Shown here in pieces: positions 26,686-35,314 of a stretch of DNA of 64,000 nt. Source of the DNA: Jeotgalicoccus aerolatus (GTDB lineage Bacteria; Bacillota; Bacilli; Staphylococcales; Salinicoccaceae); NCBI RefSeq assembly GCF_014635205.1, contig NZ_BMCN01000001.1:1146114-1210113 (forward strand), read 5' to 3'. The notes under the pieces are model-generated. The model searched no databases and had not been told where the DNA came from. It worked only from the letters and a program-made list of their open reading frames with translations. How positions within the stretch are numbered: the stretch's first letter is position 1; each line of letters opens with the position of its first letter. The translations under genes were made by a program, and so were the position numbers.

Positions 26686-27189
26686 TTAAAATATTTTCTC
26701 GTAGGCTGCATACCAGTTATCTAAATTTTCATCCAGATTCAATTTACCTCTGAATTCAAATCCCAATTTTTCAAACAGCTGCTGCATCGGTTTGTTTTCC
26801 ATCGATGTATCCGTATGTATACCGTAATAGCCTTTCGCTTTTCCTTCTTCGATTACACCGTTTAAAATTTTCTGCGCCAGACCTCTTCCTTGAAAATCGG
26901 GATCTACAGCTAGTCTGTGCAGCGCCAGACAATCGAACCTGGCAAGGGCCCAGGGAATATCGTCATAGGCGTATGCATGGTTGTCATCCGCTACGATGCA
27001 GCCTTTAATTACACCCGCTTCATCAAATACATATAAAGTATCGTTCTTAATATCTTTTTGGAATGTTGCCTCAGTCGGATAATATTCATCCCACTGATAA
27101 TTTCCCGCTGCGTGCATTCTCGGTAAAACCTTCCGGATTATCCCCATAACATAAGGAACATCATCACTGACTGCTAGTCGTAAAGACAT
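26686..27189 (-). CDS. GNAT family N-acetyltransferase
   Basis: 167 residues. The acetyl-CoA pyrophosphate loop is DPDFQGRGLAQKIL (Q/RxxGxG/A motif), and the C-terminal GIHTDTSMENKPMQQLFEKLGFE block is typical of GNAT enzymes. Start ATG at 27189 behind GGAGGA. It is monocistronic, and nothing nearby hints at the acceptor. Confidence 0.88.
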   Translation of the reverse strand: MSLRLAVSDDVPYVMGIIRKVLPRMHAAGNYQWDEYYPTEATFQKDIKNDTLYVFDEAGVIKGCIVADDNHAYAYDDIPWALARFDCLALHRLAVDPDFQGRGLAQKILNGVIEEGKAKGYYGIHTDTSMENKPMQQLFEKLGFEFRGKLNLDENLDNWYAAYEKIF

Positions 27190-27302
27190 ATGTTTTCCTC
27201 CATTTAATAAAATATTTCTAAAAATACCGTCAATAAGCTATGCATTCAATTATACATTGATGTATACTGTCTTAAAAGACTAAAAATGTAAGGGGTTTTA
27301 TA

Positions 27303-27584
27303 ATGTTTAAATTTGATAAGAATACTGTGCCGTATCATATTTCAAATCTGGTATTCTATTTGGTCACTTTAGCTGTTGTCGGTCTGATTTATTATTTCGC
27401 ATTTTTACCGCCGCTGCTTGAAGTCACAACAGACGAGTTTTTCTCATCATTTGGATTCGGTGAATTTATCGGGTCATTGTTCTTCCTTGTCCTGATTATT
27501 GTACCGATTTTACTTATCGTCGGCGCGGTGTTCCATTTAATCAGACTGATTAAACCGGAAAAAAATATACCGGCAGAAAATTAA
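27303..27584 (+). CDS. small membrane protein, two spans
   Basis: 93 residues with two predicted membrane spans (about residues 16-36 and 56-80) and a short charged C-terminus. Preceded by AAGGGG before the ATG and followed by a shared terminator. Not recognised as a named family; similar small membrane proteins are common in staphylococci. Coding is supported by the ribosome binding site and the isolated, well-spaced frame. Confidence 0.65.
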   Translation: MFKFDKNTVPYHISNLVFYLVTLAVVGLIYYFAFLPPLLEVTTDEFFSSFGFGEFIGSLFFLVLIIVPILLIVGAVFHLIRLIKPEKNIPAEN

Positions 27585-27603
27585 TTTCCATGGGGATGGA
27601 ATG

Positions 27604-27638
27604 AAAAAGCTCCGCAGTCAAATGACTGTGGAGCTTTT
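27604..27638. terminator. bidirectional terminator
   Basis: AGCTCCGCAGTC pairs with GACTGTGGAGCT over a four-base loop, flanked by an A-run and a T-run, between convergent genes. Confidence 0.88.
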
Positions 27639-27641
27639 CGC

Positions 27642-28280
27642 TTATTTTGATTTTAATGTTTTATTGAGTGCGATTGTATAATGACGCGGCTCGCGGGCAC
27701 CGCTGATTGCAAACTTATCATCGAAAATATAATACGGCAGCGTACGCACTTTGTTCACTTTCGCCATATTGAAATCGCCAATTACATTTTCTAAAAACAG
27801 GCTCGGATCATTAATCACTTCTGCCGCCCGCACTTCAGGAATTCTATTGTCTTTTGCAATTTCCAGAAGGACGTCTTTATCGTTGATATTTTTCCCCTCG
27901 ATAAAGTACGCCTGCTGCAGCGCATCCAGCATGCTTTCGCCAAGACCAAATTCATAAGCTAATTTTAAAAGACGGTGCGCATCGCGCGTATTGACAGGAA
28001 TGACCTGATCCATATTGAAATCGATGCCGGCTTTTTTACCCTCTTCAACGATATGAGCGACCATCTCTTTAATTTCTTCCATGGGTTTCTCATGCTTTTC
28101 CGCCAGAACTTCATACATATTTTTGTCCGTCGACTGCGGTGCCTGATTATCCAATTCATAACTTGCATACTCAACATTAATCGGTTCATCTGCTTTGAAC
28201 TCAGCTAATGCTTTCTCAAAGTTCTTTCTGCCGATATAACTAAAAGGACAGGAAATATCGGTATATATTTTAATGTGCAT
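27642..28280 (-). CDS. DsbA family oxidoreductase-like protein (FrnE-like)
   Basis: 212 residues. The thioredoxin-like fold of the DsbA/FrnE group begins IKIYTDISCPFSYIGRK. The redox motif is C-P-F-S, so only the first Cys is present where FrnE-type proteins usually have CPxC. The cis-Pro loop near VRTLPYYIFDDKFAISGA is intact. No signal peptide, so it is cytoplasmic. Single-Cys members can act as isomerases or glutathione-S-transferase-like proteins rather than dithiol oxidases. Start ATG at 28280 behind GGAGTGG. Confidence 0.85.
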   Translation of the reverse strand: MHIKIYTDISCPFSYIGRKNFEKALAEFKADEPINVEYASYELDNQAPQSTDKNMYEVLAEKHEKPMEEIKEMVAHIVEEGKKAGIDFNMDQVIPVNTRDAHRLLKLAYEFGLGESMLDALQQAYFIEGKNINDKDVLLEIAKDNRIPEVRAAEVINDPSLFLENVIGDFNMAKVNKVRTLPYYIFDDKFAISGAREPRHYTIALNKTLKSK

Positions 28281-28452
28281 TCAACCACTCCTCATCTTCT
28301 ATTAAATTTTAACACATTTGTTCAAGAATTCAGTAAAACTGTCACTTTACTGTACAATATTTCGTACTAAAGCACGTCAAAATCTGATACAATAACTCTT
28401 GTAAAACTATCAGGATTTATCCTGCAAATAAATTTGATAGGTGGAAAATATA

Positions 28453-29439
28453 ATGAAATATCGAGTTTTACTTTACTATTACTACACAGATGTAGAAGAT
28501 CCGGAAACATTTGCCGCAGAACACTTGAGATTCTGCAAAGACTTAGGGCTGAAAGGCCGTATCTTAGTAGCCACAGAAGGCATCAACGGTACCGTATCAG
28601 GCGACTACGAACAGACTGAGCGCTATATGGAATATATGAAATCTCACCCTCTATTTAAAGATATCGTCTTTAAAATTGATGAGGCTAAAGAACATGCATT
28701 TAAGAAAATGTTTGTCCGTCCGCGCCCCGAGCTTGTTAACTTAAGCCTGGATGTCGACATTGATCCGCGCGAACAGACTGGAGAGCATTTATCCCCTGCT
28801 GAATTTTATGAACAGATGCAGCGTGATGACACTGTCGTTTTAGACGTTAGAAATATTTATGAATACGATGTCGGCCACTTCCGGGGCGCAATTAAACCCG
28901 ATGTGGAAACATTCCGCGACACACCCCAGTGGGTCCGTGATAACCGTCACTTATTCGAAGGCAAGAAAATACTGACATACTGCACAGGCGGCATTCGCTG
29001 TGAGAAATTCTCAGGCTGGTTAAAAAATGAAGGCTTCGATAATGTTGCCCAGCTCGACGGCGGTGTAGCAACTTACTCAAAAGACCCTGTCGCTAAAGGT
29101 CAGCTCTGGGACGGTCAGATGTACGTCTTTGACGAAAGACTGACAGTGCCGATCAACCAGGTCGAACATGTTGTTGTCGGCCGGGATCACTTTGACGGTG
29201 AACCGTGCGAACGATATATTAACTGCGCTAACCCTGAATGCAACGCACAAATTTTAGCATCAGAAGAAAATCAGGCATATCACTTAGGCGGCTGTTCAAT
29301 GGAATGTGCCGAACACCCTAGAAACCGATATATTGTCGAACATAATATGACTACTGATTTTGTTGAAGCGCGTATTGAAGAATTAAAACAGACTGATTTC
29401 GCAAAAACAGAACCTGTCCTAAGTCACAAAGGTGCATAA
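28453..29439 (+). CDS. trhO: tRNA uridine(34) hydroxylase, rhodanese-type
   Basis: 328 residues. The N-terminal acylphosphatase-like domain (to about residue 95) is followed by a rhodanese domain with catalytic Cys177 in [11 protein letters not shown] and a C-terminal Cys-rich tail ([22 protein letters not shown]). This matches the YceA/TrhO family, which hydroxylates U34 of tRNAs for 5-(carboxy)methoxyuridine formation. The start is ATG at 28453; the GTG at 28441 is part of the ribosome binding site AGGTGG. Confidence 0.93.
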   Translation: MKYRVLLYYYYTDVEDPETFAAEHLRFCKDLGLKGRILVATEGINGTVSGDYEQTERYMEYMKSHPLFKDIVFKIDEAKEHAFKKMFVRPRPELVNLSLDVDIDPREQTGEHLSPAEFYEQMQRDDTVVLDVRNIYEYDVGHFRGAIKPDVETFRDTPQWVRDNRHLFEGKKILTYCTGGIRCEKFSGWLKNEGFDNVAQLDGGVATYSKDPVAKGQLWDGQMYVFDERLTVPINQVEHVVVGRDHFDGEPCERYINCANPECNAQILASEENQAYHLGGCSMECAEHPRNRYIVEHNMTTDFVEARIEELKQTDFAKTEPVLSHKGA

Positions 29440-29448
29440 TATAAGTTA

Positions 29449-29480
29449 CAACCAGCCCGGTCCTCCGGCGCTGGTTTTTT
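29449..29480 (+). terminator. intrinsic terminator of trhO
   Basis: AACCAGCCCGG and CCGGCGCTGGTT form a stem with a four-base loop and a seven-base T-run. Confidence 0.9.
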
Positions 29481-29497
29481 TGTGCTGAAAATTTATG

Positions 29498-29665
29498 CTG
29501 TCAGGTCATTGAACATACCTCATCTGCCTGATAAATCTTCTGTCAGGTCAATGAGCATACCTCATTTGCCTGATAAACCCTCTGTCAGGTCAATGAACAT
29601 ACCTCATCTGCCTGATAAATCTTCTGTCAGGTCAATGAACAGACCTCATCCGCCTGATAAATACA
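29498..29665. repeat. tandem hairpin array, 42-base unit x 4
   Basis: Four 42-base units start at 29498, 29540, 29582 and 29624. Each carries TGTCAGG and CCTGATA arms that pair (one G-T pair), either within a unit over 21 bases or across the unit junction over 7 bases. An inner AGGT/ACCT pair is also present. All differences between units fall outside the arms. It starts 17 bases after the trhO terminator. The 64-codon open frame across it has no ribosome binding site and is judged non-coding. Confidence 0.85.
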
Positions 29666-29712
29666 CACCACCATAAATCCTAGTAAAAAGATAAGATTTA
29701 TCTATTAAATAA

Positions 29713-29740
29713 TTGAATTATTCCAAATACGTGATATCAT
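29713..29740 (+). promoter_or_regulatory. promoter of the flavin monooxygenase pair
   Basis: TTGAAT (29713-29718), 16-base spacer, TATCAT (29735-29740), upstream of the gene at 29807. Confidence 0.5.
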
Positions 29741-29806
29741 TAATTTTAATTCATAGTACATAAGTAGGAAAAAAGTTCTAAAGAAATCGTCCGAAGGGAG
29801 AAGTTT

Positions 29807-30808
29807 ATGGAGTTTAATATTTTGAACCAAAGTCCCATTTTAAAGAATCATTCTGTTCAGGAATCACTGCAGCATACGGTTCATCACGCCAAACTCGCAG
29901 ATGGTCTCGGCTATAAGCGCTACTTTTTATCAGAGAACCATAATTTAGATAATGTTATCGGCACTGCGCCGGAGGTTTTAGTCACTCACCTTATCAATCA
30001 TACGAAAATTATGAATATCGGAGCCGGCGGGGTTATGCTGTCTCACCATAATCCTTTTCACGTGGCGGAGCAGTTTCAGCTGATTAGCCACCTTGCACCC
30101 GGACGAATTGACCTCGGTATAGGCAAAGCTCCAGGCGGTACACCGCTCGCAACTCAGGCACTGCAGCATGAGCTTCGTCCGGATATCGATTCGTTCAACG
30201 ACCGGTTTTTATCGTTGAAATCGTATATTGACGGAACGCATGAAAATTCCGGTTCTCTAAAAATTTCACTGGATACGGACTCCAGCCGCCCGACTATGTT
30301 TCTTTTAGGCGGCAGCACTTCATCTGCATAATTCGCAGCAGAAAATCAGACCAATTATATTTTTGCTCACTTCATTAAAAATGATCCTGTCTTACTTAAA
30401 GAAGTGACGGACATATACCGCCGGTTTAATCCGGACGGCAAGCTGATTATTGCCCTATCCGTTCTCGCCGCAGAGACTGAAGACGAAAAAAACCAGGCGC
30501 TCAAAGAGAACGAGTTTTATCAGCTGAAATTCCCGGACGGTAAAACACTCCGCGTGCAAACTGAAAGTCAGGTTAACGAGTTCATCAAAACATCTGATGT
30601 AAAAATTGAAGTGGAAAAGAAACGTCCAGATATGATTCTTGGTTCACAAGAAGAGATTCTCTCTCAGGTAAAAGCACTGAGTGACGACAATGATATTGAT
30701 GAGTTTATGTTCCACTTGCCGACAGCTCAAGCTGATTTACGTGACAAGACGATTCAAACACTCGCACCTATCCATACCATACACAAAGAAAAGGCTGGGA
30801 TATTATGA
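29807..30808 (+). pseudogene. LLM-class flavin-dependent monooxygenase broken by one nonsense codon
   Basis: Codons 1-174 encode the N-terminal part of a luciferase-like (LLM) FMN-dependent oxidoreductase, with ADGLGYKRYFLSENHN and the family block HLAPGRIDLGIGKAPGG. TAA at 30329-30331 then interrupts the frame. The same frame continues without a gap (FAAENQTNYIFAHF) and the rest of the protein runs to 30808, about 333 codons in all, the usual family length. Homologues normally have a hydrophobic residue in SSA-x-FAA, so a TTA to TAA change is likely. A downstream frame can start at 30404 but would lack the FMN-binding half. It overlaps the next gene by four bases. Confidence 0.88.
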
Positions 30809-32115
30809 GTAAGAAAGTACAATTCGGAGTCATGCTTCACGGACCGGGCGGTCATATGAATGCGTGGAGAAGTCCTGATGTGGCAAGCGATGCCAGTGTC
30901 AATTTAGAGCATTACAAAAATATTACTTTAAAATCTGAAGCAGCAGGTTTTTCATTTGTATTCGTTGCTGACGGCCTGTTTATAAACGATAAATCTATTC
31001 CTCATTTCCTAAGCAGATTTGAACCGCTGACTTTACTCGGGGCACTTGCACCGATTACTTCTCACATCGGCCTTGTCGGAACTGTTTCGACATCTTACAG
31101 CGAGCCGTTCACTATCGCCCGCCAGCTGGCTTCTATCGATATGATGTCAGGCGGACGTGCCGGCTGGAATGTTGTCACATCGCCTTTAGAAGGCAGTGCT
31201 AAAAACTTCAGTAAAGATAAGCATCCCGAACACAGTCTCCGTTACGATATCGCTGATGAGCATTTAGCAGTCGTTCAAGGCTTATGGGATTCATGGGAAG
31301 ATGATGCATTTATACGCGATAAGGCATCCGGCCAGTATTTCGATAAAGACAAAATGCACGAATTAAATTATGAAGGTGAGTTTTTCAAAATTGCCGGTCC
31401 TTTAAATATTGAACGTTCGCCCCAGGGTCAGCCGATTATATTCCAGGCAGGAGCGTCACCTAAGGGTTCAGCATTTGCGTCAAGAAATGCCGATGCAGTA
31501 TTTACGAATGCCAGCACTTTAGAAAAAGCTCAAGCAACCTATGCTGACCTTCGCCAGCAGGCAGCAGACAACGGCCGTAATCCAGATGAGATTAAAGTTT
31601 TTCCAACGCTGCAGCCGATTGTCGGCAAAGATCATGAAGAAGTCAGAGCGCGTTATGACGCGATTAAAAATCTCGTAACGATTGAAGAAGCACTCGCTTA
31701 CCTCGGCCGCTACTTTGATCATCACGACTTTACACAATACGATGTCGATGCCCCGTTCCCTGAACTTGGTGATATCGGTAAAAACAGTTTCCGCTCGACA
31801 ACAGATGAAATTAAACGCCGTGCAAAAGAAAATAATTTAACGCTGCGTCAAGTGGCTATGGAAGAAACAACTAGAGAAAGTGCCTTTATGGGCACATATG
31901 ATGAAGTTGCCGATCAGATAATTGAATGGATCGATAACGATGGTGCAGACGGTTTCGTTCTGACACCGCATATTCTCGGCGATTTTTTCCACGACTTTAT
32001 CGACAAAGTCATTCCAATCCTGGTCGCTAGAGGCTACTATGACATTTCATATGAAGGACAGACTTTAAGAGATGAACTCGGTTTGCCGTTTAAAGAGAAC
32101 CGTTATGTCAAATAA
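30805..32115 (+). CDS. NtaA/SnaA/DszA-family FMN-dependent monooxygenase
   Basis: 436 residues, normal for the nitrilotriacetate monooxygenase component A family. The motifs ASIDMMSGGRAGWNVVTS and QPIIFQAGASPKGSAFASRNADAVF are characteristic and line the FMN site. Members use FMNH2 from a partner reductase to cleave C-S or C-N bonds of sulfonates, sulfones or chelators. No flavin reductase is encoded next to it. It overlaps the pseudogene upstream by four bases, so the two formed one transcription unit. Start ATG at 30805. Confidence 0.9.
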   Translation: MSKKVQFGVMLHGPGGHMNAWRSPDVASDASVNLEHYKNITLKSEAAGFSFVFVADGLFINDKSIPHFLSRFEPLTLLGALAPITSHIGLVGTVSTSYSEPFTIARQLASIDMMSGGRAGWNVVTSPLEGSAKNFSKDKHPEHSLRYDIADEHLAVVQGLWDSWEDDAFIRDKASGQYFDKDKMHELNYEGEFFKIAGPLNIERSPQGQPIIFQAGASPKGSAFASRNADAVFTNASTLEKAQATYADLRQQAADNGRNPDEIKVFPTLQPIVGKDHEEVRARYDAIKNLVTIEEALAYLGRYFDHHDFTQYDVDAPFPELGDIGKNSFRSTTDEIKRRAKENNLTLRQVAMEETTRESAFMGTYDEVADQIIEWIDNDGADGFVLTPHILGDFFHDFIDKVIPILVARGYYDISYEGQTLRDELGLPFKENRYVK

Positions 32116-32121
32116 ATAATT

Positions 32122-32174
32122 AAAAGCATCTAAGCTGTTGAGCCCCCTCTCCTCATCCGCTTAGATGCTTTTTT
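32122..32174 (+). terminator. intrinsic terminator
   Basis: AAAAGCATCTAAGC pairs with GCTTAGATGCTTTT across a long loop of about 24 bases and ends in a T-run. Confidence 0.85.
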
Positions 32175-32188
32175 ATCGTTTTATTCTT

Positions 32189-32203
32189 ATGAAAGCGTTT
32201 TAA
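32189..32203. promoter_or_regulatory. candidate cre site upstream of cstA
   Basis: ATGAAAGCGTTTTAA matches the cre consensus WTGNAARCGYTTWCW at all but one position. It lies about 70-85 bases upstream of the predicted cstA transcription start, an upstream position. Confidence 0.6.
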
Positions 32204-32236
32204 TTTTCTATTTTATCAAAATTATCAGAATACTTA

Positions 32237-32265
32237 TTGACGAAGTATATACCTCTTGCTACACT
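32237..32265 (+). promoter_or_regulatory. promoter of cstA
   Basis: TTGACG (32237-32242), 17-base spacer, TACACT (32260-32265), about 42 bases before the ATG. Confidence 0.75.
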
Positions 32266-32306
32266 TAGCATTAAATTTTTATTTTCCCAATGGCAGGAGG
32301 ACTCAT

Positions 32307-33746
32307 ATGCTTACATTTTTTATCGCTTTATTTTTACTGATTGCAGGATACATCATTTACGGTAAATTAGTTGAGAAGATTTTTGTTATCGATAATGACA
32401 ATCCGACCCCGGCATATAAAACTAACGACGGTGTGGATTACATGCCGATGCACCCGATTAAAGGATGGCTGATACAGCTGTTAAATATCGCGGGTCTTGG
32501 CCCCGTCTTCGGTGCTGTTGCTGGTGCTGTGTACGGTCCGCCCGCTTTAATCTGGATCGTTGTCGGCTGTATTTTTGCCGGTGCAGTCCACGACTACTTC
32601 GCCGGAATGCTCAGCTTAAGACATAACGGCTCCCAGTTCCCTGCTTTAGTGGAAAGATATTTGGGCAAAGGTGTAAAAGCATTTATCTATATTGTGTCAC
32701 TTGCACTGATGATTTTAGTAACAGCGGCATTTACTGCAGGACCTGCAGAATTAATTTCTTTAAAAACAGATGGTGCGATTCCATTCTTTCTTGCACTAGT
32801 CATTATTTTTGCTTATTTTGTAATGGCAGCTGTACTGCCAATTAATAAAATTATCGGACGGATTTACCCGTTCTTTGGTGCAGTACTGATTATCATGGCT
32901 GTATCGGTTATGATTGGCCTGCTTGTTTCAGACACACCGATTCCGAACTTAACTTTAGAAAATCAGCATCCGGAAGGACTCCCTGTCTGGCCGCTCATTA
33001 TGGTGACTATTTCATGCGGTGCGATCAGCGGATTCCACTCAACTCAGAGCCCGATTATCGCCCGGACAGTTAAGAAAGAATCGGACGGCAGAAAAGTATT
33101 TTTCGGTGCAATGATCGCTGAAGGTGTGATTGCCTTGATCTGGGCAACTGCCGGTATGACATTTTTCAATGGCACAGGCGGTCTTGCTGATGCATTAGCA
33201 GCAGGCGGTCCAGCAGGTGTTATCGATACAATCTCAATTGAAATGCTCGGTTCAGCCGGTGCAATCCTTGCATTTTTAGGTGCAATTATTTTACCAATTA
33301 CAACTGGAGATACAGCACTCCGTTCATCCCGCATGATGTTAACAGAAGCTGTTACCAGCATCAGAAAGAGCGGTAAAACGCCAAAAATGATCTGGATGAC
33401 AATCTGTGTCGGTGTGCCTGCCTTTCTCCTTTCAACGATAGATTACACTTTCCTGTGGAGATATTTAGGATTTACTAACCAGACAGTTGCAGCTACCATG
33501 CTGTGGGTTGCGACCGTTTATCTCTTAAAAGAAGGCAAACTGCACTACATTGCAGGAATCCCTGCCTTGTTCATGACAGGCGTCGTCGGCACATACTTCC
33601 TGTATGCCCCTGAGACGCTGAATTTAGACTACGGTATATCCGTAATTGGCGGACTTGTTCCGGTCGCTGTCACAGGCTTCCTGTATGTCAGAGCGATTTT
33701 TAAACAGCGCAGCATCAGAATTGAAAATGCAGCCTACGAACAATAA
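32307..33746 (+). CDS. cstA: carbon starvation CstA family transporter (short form)
   Basis: 479 residues, much shorter than E. coli CstA (about 700), but with the complete N-terminal CstA domain. About fourteen hydrophobic spans are visible, with HPIKGWLIQLLNIAGLGPVFGAVAGAVYGP and GCGAISGFHSTQSPIIARTVK as recognisable family blocks. CstA proteins take up pyruvate or peptides when carbon is scarce. The start is ATG at 32307 just after GGCAGGAGG; an upstream in-frame extension lies before the ribosome binding site. A cre-like site upstream fits catabolite control. Confidence 0.9.
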   Translation: MLTFFIALFLLIAGYIIYGKLVEKIFVIDNDNPTPAYKTNDGVDYMPMHPIKGWLIQLLNIAGLGPVFGAVAGAVYGPPALIWIVVGCIFAGAVHDYFAGMLSLRHNGSQFPALVERYLGKGVKAFIYIVSLALMILVTAAFTAGPAELISLKTDGAIPFFLALVIIFAYFVMAAVLPINKIIGRIYPFFGAVLIIMAVSVMIGLLVSDTPIPNLTLENQHPEGLPVWPLIMVTISCGAISGFHSTQSPIIARTVKKESDGRKVFFGAMIAEGVIALIWATAGMTFFNGTGGLADALAAGGPAGVIDTISIEMLGSAGAILAFLGAIILPITTGDTALRSSRMMLTEAVTSIRKSGKTPKMIWMTICVGVPAFLLSTIDYTFLWRYLGFTNQTVAATMLWVATVYLLKEGKLHYIAGIPALFMTGVVGTYFLYAPETLNLDYGISVIGGLVPVAVTGFLYVRAIFKQRSIRIENAAYEQ

Positions 33747-33787
33747 CTGCACTCTAAAATATGTAACTTTAAGTTTATTATTTTAAT

Positions 33788-33827
33788 AAAAGCATGCCCT
33801 TATATGATACTGGGCATGCTTTTTTTA
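33788..33827 (+). terminator. intrinsic terminator of cstA
   Basis: AAAGCATGCCC pairs with GGGCATGCTTT and is followed by a T-run. Confidence 0.9.
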
Positions 33828-33914
33828 TATAGTTTACAAGGTATGGATTTTCGGGTGATAACGGTGATTTCCCGTTGTGATTCAAATCTCAAAATTCCTC
33901 TTAAATCATTATCA

Positions 33915-33967
33915 AAATAAAAAAGCACCCCTAAAGCTGAATGTTAGTGTTCAACTTTAGGGGTGCC
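33915..33967 (-). terminator. intrinsic terminator of the LysM-NlpC/P60 gene
   Basis: GGCACCCCTAAAGTTGAA and TTCAGCTTTAGGGGTGC form a stem of about 17 bases with a six-base loop; the minus strand then reads T-rich. Confidence 0.9.
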
Positions 33968-34005
33968 TATCATCTATATTAGACGCTTGCTATTAAAATT
34001 TGTAA

Positions 34006-34983
34006 TTAGAATCTGTAGTAACCGTCAACGTGACCGTGTACGTAAGATACAGCGCGTTGGCCAACGCCTTCTGATGGGTTAAGTGCATCTACCATTTGGC
34101 CATTTCCAATGTAAACTCCAACGTGTGAGAAGTTGTTAAAGAATACAAGATCTCCAGGTTGCGGGTTAGATACTTGCGTACCAGCTGCTTGCTGACCGTA
34201 AGTAGTTCTTGGAATTGATTTACCATTGAATGCAGCCATGAACTGCTGAGTAAATGCTGAGCAGTCTACTGCTGATGCAGAGTTGCCGCCGTATACGTAG
34301 CTCTTGCCAGCTGCTAATGAGTTAGCAACTGCTGCTGCGTTACCGCCAGTTACTGCTGGTTCTGCTGCAGGTGCTGCAGGTGCTGCTTGTGGCTGTTCAA
34401 CTTCTTCAGTTTCTTCTACTTCAGGAGTTTCTTGAACTTCTTCTACTTCTTCAACTGCTGGTGCTGCTGTTTCTTCAACTTCTACTTCTTCAACTTCCGC
34501 TGCTTCAACTTCTTCTACAGCAGGTGCTGCTGCTTCTTCAGCTTCAGGAGCTTCTTGAACAGATGCCGCTTCCGGTGCAGCTTCTTCAGCTACAACGATA
34601 GTTTTACCAGCGATAATTAGATCTGAAGATAAGTTGTTCCAAGCTTTGATTTCATCGATAGAAATATCGAATTGGCTTGCAATTGCAAATAAAGTGTCGC
34701 CAGCTTCGATAGTGTATGTAGTTGCATCATTGTCAGCTTCAGTTTCTTCTGCAGGTGCTGCACTTGGTGCTTCAGCGTCTACTTTAAGAACGTCGCCAGG
34801 GAAAATTAGATCTGAAGATAAGTTGTTTAATGACTTAATTTCTTCAACGGATTGTGATGCGCCAGCTGAAATGCTCCAAAGCGTGTCGCCTGATTCTACT
34901 GTTACTTCTGATGCTGATATATTAGCTGCAGCTACTGCTGATAATGCCGTAAGCGATGCTGCAGAAATGATTGTTTTTTTCAT
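34006..34983 (-). CDS. secreted LysM and NlpC/P60 peptidoglycan endopeptidase
   Basis: 325 residues. Signal peptide (1 to about 25), LysM 1 (about 26-69, VTVESGDTLWSISAG), LysM 2 (about 90-134, YTIEAGDTLFAIAS), a Glu/Ala/Val/Pro-rich low-complexity linker (about 135-210), then an NlpC/P60 domain with Cys in VDCSAFTQQF and His in FSHVGVYIGNG. LysM anchors the enzyme on glycan; NlpC/P60 cuts the stem peptide. The start is ATG at 34983 behind GGAGG, not the in-frame ATG at 34998. A WalR-type box upstream fits wall-hydrolase control. Confidence 0.92.
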   Translation of the reverse strand: MKKTIISAASLTALSAVAAANISASEVTVESGDTLWSISAGASQSVEEIKSLNNLSSDLIFPGDVLKVDAEAPSAAPAEETEADNDATTYTIEAGDTLFAIASQFDISIDEIKAWNNLSSDLIIAGKTIVVAEEAAPEAASVQEAPEAEEAAAPAVEEVEAAEVEEVEVEETAAPAVEEVEEVQETPEVEETEEVEQPQAAPAAPAAEPAVTGGNAAAVANSLAAGKSYVYGGNSASAVDCSAFTQQFMAAFNGKSIPRTTYGQQAAGTQVSNPQPGDLVFFNNFSHVGVYIGNGQMVDALNPSEGVGQRAVSYVHGHVDGYYRF

Positions 34984-35049
34984 GTTTAAATCCTCCATAG
35001 TTTGGGAATATATTTATTAAACTCTGTACGAGTTATTTCCACGAGTCCT

Positions 35050-35055
35050 ACTATA
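35050..35055 (-). promoter_or_regulatory. -10 of the LysM-NlpC/P60 promoter
   Basis: Minus strand TATAGT preceded by TGC (extended -10). No good -35 is present 17 bases upstream, as expected for an activated promoter. Confidence 0.5.
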
Positions 35056-35081
35056 GCACATGATTTAGGCATTTTGGCTTT

Positions 35082-35098
35082 TGTAATTGACTTGTAAT
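35082..35098 (+). promoter_or_regulatory. WalR-type box
   Basis: TGTAAT-TGACT-TGTAAT is a perfect match to the WalR motif TGTWAH-N5-TGTWAH. It lies about 27 bases upstream of the -10 of the wall endopeptidase gene, in the opposite orientation to it. Confidence 0.7.
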
Positions 35099-35165
35099 AT
35101 AATAGAAAAACTAGTGAGATTAGAATAATAGGACGTCACAAATATTCATATTGTTAATTCCATAT

Positions 35166-35211
35166 TAAAACGCCGAACCCCTTGTCATATCAAGTGGTCT
35201 CGGCGTTTTAT
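35166..35211. terminator. intrinsic terminator downstream of the DeoR gene
   Basis: AAAACGCCGA pairs with TCGGCGTTTT, with further pairing inside. It could work in both directions and lies about 100 bases past the DeoR stop. Confidence 0.75.
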
Positions 35212-35314
35212 CATATAATTTAAATTCAAAGTAATCTAACTTCCGTAACATAACTGTAATGTTCTAAATAAATAATAAATCAAGTAAAACCAGTGTCACA
35301 CCGGCGACAACTCC

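Noticed and set aside
29482..29676. 64-residue repetitive proline-containing protein
   Set aside because: It is a by-product of the 42-base repeat, begins in a terminator T-tract and has no ribosome binding site.
29677..29806. CymR or S-box type sulphur control of the flavin monooxygenases
   Set aside because: TTATTCCAAAT resembles part of a CymR site, but the second half is missing and no S-box structure is visible.
30404..30808. Independent 134-residue gene
   Set aside because: It continues the upstream monooxygenase in the same frame after one stop codon and lacks its own ribosome binding site.
34371..34620. Leucine- or phenylalanine-rich frames on the plus strand
   Set aside because: They are antisense shadows of the Glu/Ala/Val-rich linker of the LysM-NlpC/P60 protein.
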